From NCBI GenBank assembly GCA_039024315.1, contig JBCCQN010000169.1:1-17909 (forward strand): DNA of 17,909 nt, in the 5' to 3' direction. Source of the stretch: JBCAWW01 sp039024315. GTDB lineage: Bacteria > Bacteroidota > Bacteroidia > J057. Positions 14,339 through 17,909 of the stretch are shown here, in pieces (within the stretch, counting starts at the first letter, position 1; every line of letters begins with the position of its first letter). A program made the position numbers and the translations under genes. The notes under the pieces are model-generated. The model was not told the origin of the DNA, searched no databases, and saw only the letters and a list, made by a program, of their open reading frames with translations.

Positions 14339-14848
14339 ATGCGGAGTAAATACCTTTTCATTCCCTTACTGGGGCTTATTTTGCTGGCCTCCAGCTGCTC
14401 GGTTTCATTTAACTTTACCGGCGGTAGTGTCGATACCAGTTTGGAGACTCTTTTTGTTGACAATTTCTCTAATGAAGCAGAGATAGTCGTTCCTTATTTA
14501 GGAATTCTGACCACCGAAAAGCTGCAAGATCGCTTTCTAACGCAATCTCGTCTCTCCTTAACTTCTGGTAACGCAGATGTTGCCTTGGGGGGGGCAATTA
14601 CGCGCTATACGGTCTTACCGACGGCGATCTCTGGCCAGGACCGGGCCGAGCAAAACCGCATGACGATCGCCATAAGAGTCAATTTTGAAAATAACCAAGA
14701 TGCCAACGAAAGTTGGGAACAAACTTTTTCAAGCTATATTGATTTTGACGCTAGTTTGGACCTTTCATCAGTAGAAAGAGAGCAAATTGAGGAGATATTA
14801 GACCAGATCACTCAAGACATATTCAGTAAATCCATCGGAAAGTGGTAG
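14339..14848 (+). CDS. lptE: LptE-family LPS-assembly lipoprotein
   Basis: A 169-residue lipoprotein whose signal peptide ends in LLASSC, giving lipidation at C20. After it come SVSFNFTGGSV, SLETLFVDNFSNEAEIVVPYLG, TEKLQDRFLTQSRLSL, a GGAITRY strand and NRMTIAIRVNFENN, the usual order of the Bacteroidota LptE family. In the cell LptE sits in the outer membrane, plugs the LptD barrel and helps insert lipopolysaccharide. The reading frame extends back to a TTG at 14270 inside the previous gene, but only ATG 14339 gives a signal peptide. The following gene overlaps its stop codon. Confidence 0.85.
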   Translation: MRSKYLFIPLLGLILLASSCSVSFNFTGGSVDTSLETLFVDNFSNEAEIVVPYLGILTTEKLQDRFLTQSRLSLTSGNADVALGGAITRYTVLPTAISGQDRAEQNRMTIAIRVNFENNQDANESWEQTFSSYIDFDASLDLSSVEREQIEEILDQITQDIFSKSIGKW

Positions 14849-15639
14849 ATTTCGATCCTTATTTATTGCTGCGAGAAAGTTTGGACCGTCCCTTGGGACC
14901 TGAAGAAACTGCTGCCCTTGATGCGGCCCAAACCGAAGATCCCTATTTTGCTTTGCTTCATTTTTTGCAAGCAAAACAAAGTGGATCTGAGCAAGATCGG
15001 TTCAAGGCTTCCATTTATGCGAGCAACCGTAGGCTATTCCGCCAATATCTAGAAGGAAAAACTTACTTACCAGCGGTTCAAAAAACTATGGCCTCTCATT
15101 CAGCCCCCAAGCAATCAAACAGACTTGCCACTGCATTTTCGATATTGGACTTCGAACCTTTGTGTCAAAACTGCTCTCTGGAAAAAGGGGTATTTAATAT
15201 GCTTGAACCCGCCAAGAGAAAATTAGACCATCCTTTGGAAGATATAATTCGGGAAAAGAGAGCCAAATATTTGCACCTAGGAAATCATATTAGAAAAGAA
15301 ATTGCTACCCAAAAAGCGGCAATGAAAGGGGAAACAGAGATAGAAAAGGAGCTGAACTCCAGAGAGCGAGACCAAGCATTGATCGATCGGTTTTTGGCCG
15401 AACCACCCAAAAGCAAAGGTAGGCTACATCCTATGGCCAAGTCTGAGGATGAAAAGCCTGATCCTGCTGCCAAAAGTGTAGAAGCTGATGAAGAGCTAGT
15501 TACAGAAACATTTGCTCGGCTTTATGTCCTACAAAATCGTATCGAAGATGCAATTGAGATCTATAAAAAGCTCAGCTTGCGATTCCCCCAAAAAAGTGCG
15601 TACTTTGACGCTCAAATCGAAAAAATCAGGACAAAATAA
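14842..15639 (+). CDS. TPR-like protein between lptE and secG
   Basis: A 265-residue soluble protein without signal peptide or membrane segment. Residues 1-80 (DPYLLLRESLDRPLGPEETAALDAA, ALLHFLQAK) form a helical N-terminal domain. The middle is charged and low in complexity (residues 130-215, KSKGRLHPMAKSEDEKPDPAAK). Residues 220-263 (ETFARLYVLQNRIEDAIEIYKKLSLRFPQKSAYFDAQIEKI) form one and a half tetratricopeptide units. Function is not known; a helper for envelope assembly or export is suggested only by its neighbours. The start is a GTG at 14842, overlapping the lptE stop by 7 bases, which implies translational coupling. It ends in a one-base overlap (TAATG) with secG. Confidence 0.8.
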   Translation: MVDFDPYLLLRESLDRPLGPEETAALDAAQTEDPYFALLHFLQAKQSGSEQDRFKASIYASNRRLFRQYLEGKTYLPAVQKTMASHSAPKQSNRLATAFSILDFEPLCQNCSLEKGVFNMLEPAKRKLDHPLEDIIREKRAKYLHLGNHIRKEIATQKAAMKGETEIEKELNSRERDQALIDRFLAEPPKSKGRLHPMAKSEDEKPDPAAKSVEADEELVTETFARLYVLQNRIEDAIEIYKKLSLRFPQKSAYFDAQIEKIRTK

Positions 15640-16013
15640 TGTTTATACTCTTTGGAATACTTTGTCTATTAGTGGCTGCGGCTTTGATCTTAGCAGTAGT
15701 AGTACAAAATAGTAAAGGTGGTGGCCTTTCCTCCTCTCTAGTAGGCGGAAACGCAACTCAAGTTTTGGGAGCGAGAAGGAGTAGTGAAATGATCGAAAAG
15801 ATCACTTGGTATTTGGCAGGTGCTATGGCTGTTTGCGCATTTATCGCCAACATTTCGCTTAGTTCACCCGCTACTGCACAAGATACTTTACGTATCGAGT
15901 CTCAAGTTGAAAACACTGTTATCCCTCAGGCTAACACTATCCCCACTCAGGATCAAATTGATAATCAAGTACAGTCTATTCAGCCTGCAGCCACCGACGA
16001 AGAGCAGGAATAG
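15639..16013 (+). CDS. secG: Preprotein translocase subunit SecG
   Basis: A 124-residue inner-membrane protein that assists SecYEG-SecA protein export. TM1 spans about residues 2-21, followed by the hallmark loop QNSKGGGLSSSLVGG and a GARRSSEMIEKITW segment; TM2 is at about 54-74. A 45-residue tail rich in Gln, Thr and Asp/Glu follows, as is common in Bacteroidota SecG. It is the last gene of the miaB operon and is followed by a clear terminator. Confidence 0.93.
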   Translation: MFILFGILCLLVAAALILAVVVQNSKGGGLSSSLVGGNATQVLGARRSSEMIEKITWYLAGAMAVCAFIANISLSSPATAQDTLRIESQVENTVIPQANTIPTQDQIDNQVQSIQPAATDEEQE

Positions 16014-16038
16014 GTAGAACTTTTGTGTAAGATATTAT

Positions 16039-16067
16039 AAAAGCCTTCCCGTTTGGGAGGGCTTTTT
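16039..16067 (+). terminator. Rho-independent terminator of the miaB-secG operon
   Basis: A 12-bp stem (16039-16050 with 16055-16066, one G-U pair) closes a GTTT loop and runs into five T residues. It begins 26 bases after the secG stop. Confidence 0.9.
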
Positions 16068-16393
16068 ACTTTTTGTCATTACTCCTTTCATCCTTCCCTC
16101 TGCGCGGAACGCTCCGTCAAATTGGGCAAACGTAGGCTTATTTCTCTTCTTTGAAATATGCTTGAAGCAGGACCGTTTGGGCTTAGCTTGGTTAGCAGTA
16201 CATTAGGTGATAAGGCGAATGAAAAATACAAATAATAGTAAAATTATTTTATTGTAATTTATTAAAAACTTGATAAAAAATTAATTGGAAAACCGAGTTT
16301 TTGTTGCCTTTTGCACTTTTCGAAGGAGTGTGTCCTACTTTTCTGCTTAAAGGAAGCTAAAATTGGAATGTTGTTTAACATTGCACCTTCCAT
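16068..16393. other. Gene-free gap before the T9SS-exported protein
   Basis: No gene is supported. CGCGGAACGCT at 16103-16113 is a copy of the dispersed GC-rich core. Positions 16220-16290 are very AT-rich with the hairpin AATAAT-AGTAAA-ATTATT. AATGTT and AACATT (16367-16372 and 16377-16382) form a 6-bp stem just before the ATG at 16394. No good promoter was found; TACTTTTC at 16336-16343 differs from the -7 consensus only in its last base. Confidence 0.5.
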
Positions 16394-17656
16394 ATGATAA
16401 CAAAGCCTTTACCTTTTATAATCCTATTGATTCTGTACCTCTTTTTCTGTCTGCCATTATGGGCCCAAGATGCCCTCTTCAAAGTTCATTATGCGGGTAT
16501 GCTCAATGATGGGCGTTCTGAGGAGGTTAAAGAGATCCTAAGCTCACTCGGCCGCGACTATGGCTTTGAACTTGTTGAATGGGACAAAAGCTGCTTAGAC
16601 AATCCTGCTTCTTTGCCTGAAGTAGTCTTTGCGATTGAGGATGGAGACTTATGGAAATTAGATAATGATGCCCGCGAAAAGTTTAGCGAATATTTGATCG
16701 GAGGAGAAGGGAGACGTGGCGGCGCATTGATCTGCGTTCGTCTCAGCCATAATTTTGAAAACACAAAAATTGAAGCCGTAAGGCAGTGGGATTGGTTAGA
16801 AGGGCTGATTTACCCTGAAAGTCAAAAGTGGATCTCGACCATTACTGACCAAAGAGTACCCAATCAGGCAATTTTAAATATCAGTGGCAAAAGTGGTAAT
16901 AAATGGATCCCAAGCCATAAAGGCGCTTTTTCAAGGCAATTGCCGCATCCTACGCCTTTGAGCGAGTACGAAGGGGCTAAGGTTTATTTTTCGCCCCTTG
17001 CTGACTTTCGCCCCAAGCATAGCCAGCATGGGTTGGTACCCAATGCCGTAAAAGAATTATGGGCAAAAGCGCTACTTTGGACCAGTGGTTTTGACGACGG
17101 TAGTAATCTCAATGTCCCATATCTTGCCCTCAGTGCCGAAAATGTAAATCAACAAGTAAGACTGGATTGGGTTACGAATCTGGAAATCAATAATGATTTT
17201 TTTGAAGTTCAGCGTTCCACCGACGGTGAGACTTGGACCCCCCAGATGCGCCTCAATGCGATCGGAGATGAAAATGAAAATAGTTTTTATGACTTTACTG
17301 AGTATCAGCTTAGTCCTGGTCGCTATTACTATAGACTGTTACAGCAAAACCGCGATGGAACCCAAGCTTTTAGCGGCATCGTCGTAGTAGATATCGAAAT
17401 TCCAGATCCCTTGGTATATGTATTTCCCAATCCTGTCAGCGAGATGCTAGCCATAGAAACCAGCACCGGCGAAGAGAGCGTTTTAGACTATAGCATTGAG
17501 TCGATCAATGGCACACGGGTCTGGCAACAACACTCGGAAGCCAAGCAGGCCTTTCATCGGATAGAAGTCGGTGTCAATCAATTGCCTCCCGGTATTTATC
17601 AATTGCGCGTGAGAAGCGAAAATGGAGAGCGCGTGCAGCAGTTTATCAAGTATTAA
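16394..17656 (+). CDS. T9SS-exported protein with ThuA-like N-terminal half
   Basis: A 420-residue secreted protein. The signal peptide is residues 1-25 (hydrophobic run ending PLWAQ). Residues 28-235 resemble the ThuA-like fold (class I glutamine-amidotransferase-like): LNDGRSEEVKEILSSLGRDYGFELVEWD, EVVFAIEDGDLWKLDNDAREKFSEYL, GGEGRRGGALICVRLSHNFEN, and a terminal NAVKELWAKALLWTSG. The similarity is distant. Residues about 240-335 are a beta-sandwich unit of a type common in Bacteroidota surface proteins (VRLDWVTNLEINNDFFEVQRSTDGETW, YYYRLLQQNRDG). Residues 341-420 are a type A T9SS C-terminal sorting domain (VYVFPNPVSEMLAIE, LPPGIYQLRVRSENG, QQFIKY), removed after passage through the outer membrane. 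Substrate is unknown. It appears to be a single-gene unit. Confidence 0.85.
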   Translation: MITKPLPFIILLILYLFFCLPLWAQDALFKVHYAGMLNDGRSEEVKEILSSLGRDYGFELVEWDKSCLDNPASLPEVVFAIEDGDLWKLDNDAREKFSEYLIGGEGRRGGALICVRLSHNFENTKIEAVRQWDWLEGLIYPESQKWISTITDQRVPNQAILNISGKSGNKWIPSHKGAFSRQLPHPTPLSEYEGAKVYFSPLADFRPKHSQHGLVPNAVKELWAKALLWTSGFDDGSNLNVPYLALSAENVNQQVRLDWVTNLEINNDFFEVQRSTDGETWTPQMRLNAIGDENENSFYDFTEYQLSPGRYYYRLLQQNRDGTQAFSGIVVVDIEIPDPLVYVFPNPVSEMLAIETSTGEESVLDYSIESINGTRVWQQHSEAKQAFHRIEVGVNQLPPGIYQLRVRSENGERVQQFIKY

Positions 17657-17792
17657 GTAAAAAGTATACAGTACAGAGACCATAGCCCCATTTCCTTAGG
17701 TCTTCATCCTACTGTTTTAGTACTTAGATACTAAGCAGGGTTACTTTGCTAGCTCTTTTGGTAGCGCCTCAGCCTGAGCCTTTTTAGGGTAT
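17657..17792. other. Gap after the T9SS gene with a weak hairpin
   Basis: TTAGTA (17717-17722) and TACTAA (17729-17734) pair around CTTAGA, and CTG/CAG can extend the stem across a one-base bulge. No T run follows. Otherwise I see nothing in this stretch. Confidence 0.4.
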
Positions 17793-17909
17793 TTACCGCT
17801 GCGCGGAACCCGTATTAGAAAAAGCGGTGCGCGCAGCGGGAAAGCGAAACATGACCCCAAAGAAAAGCGCGATGCCAATAACCCAAAGCTCTAAGTAATG
17901 GCTTTGTCG
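17793..17909 (-). CDS. Possible 3' end of a membrane-protein gene (partial)
   Basis: The minus strand is open from the window edge to a TAA at 17793-17795 and encodes 38 residues. These include the hydrophobic stretch LELWVIGIALFFGVMF followed by a basic tail (RFPAARTAFSNTGSAQR), as expected for the last membrane segment and cytosolic end of a membrane protein. A stop-free run of this length can arise by chance, and a second minus-strand frame is open almost as far. If real, it converges on the T9SS gene. Confidence 0.3.
   Translation of the reverse strand, partial: RQSHYLELWVIGIALFFGVMFRFPAARTAFSNTGSAQR
17796..17839. repeat. GC-rich inverted repeat near the right edge
   Basis: CCGCTGCGCG (17796-17805) and CGCGCAGCGG (17830-17839) are perfect 10-base complementary arms with a 24-base loop. 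The left arm overlaps CTGCGCGGAAC (17799-17809), which also occurs at 16100-16110. Confidence 0.55.

Noticed and set aside
17770..17786. GCCTCAGCCTGAGCC followed by TTTTT considered as a terminator for the T9SS gene
   Set aside because: The CTCAG/CTGAG arms leave a loop of one base, which cannot close, so no usable stem forms.
1..17909. CRISPR arrays, insertion sequences and phage genes
   Set aside because: No regularly spaced direct repeats, transposase or integrase motifs, or structural phage proteins were seen on either strand.

Overview
The window comes from a member of the Bacteroidota, probably an environmental one of the Saprospiria/Cytophagia type. The evidence is a protein with a C-terminal type IX secretion sorting domain, the gene order miaB - AAA+ regulator - lptE - TPR protein - secG, three copies of the Bacteroidota -7 promoter box TATATTTG, and gene starts with almost no Shine-Dalgarno sequences. 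No rRNA, CRISPR array, insertion sequence or phage gene was seen.

Layout. (1) 1-240: a CAU-anticodon elongator-type tRNA with its own promoter and a terminator. (2) 240-2590: an exported DNase I-like phosphohydrolase on the minus strand, a divergent GyrI-like ligand-binding protein, and an AT-rich gene for a TIR protein with an N-terminal adaptor domain resembling effector-associated domain 11. (3) 2598-4894, minus: a two-component system (sensor kinase, then OmpR-type regulator, overlapping by 4 bp). (4) 5026-7616: an unrecognised lipoprotein and a lipoprotein sulfatase, 20 bp apart. (5) 7617-8112: a long AT-rich gap with inverted repeats. (6) 8113-11490: a large orphan histidine kinase with an unusual helical N-terminal extension, then a ferritin with a complete ferroxidase centre. 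(7) 11562-16067: the miaB operon, bounded by two strong terminators, whose gene ends overlap or nearly touch. (8) 16394-17656: a T9SS-exported protein with a ThuA-like front half. The last 117 bases may hold the 3' end of a convergent membrane-protein gene.

Functionally, most of the window is core and envelope biology: tRNA modification, LPS transport, Sec export, iron storage, envelope sensing and sulfate-ester hydrolysis. The accessory element that stands out is the TIR protein. Its domain order fits a conflict-system effector that should be recruited by a partner carrying the same adaptor domain, and no such partner is present here. Three other points deserve checking: the altered sigma-54 contact loop (GSFTSA instead of GAFTGA) in the AAA+ regulator, the helical extension of the orphan kinase, and the structured gap in front of that kinase. 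I saw no clear multi-gene system that is new.
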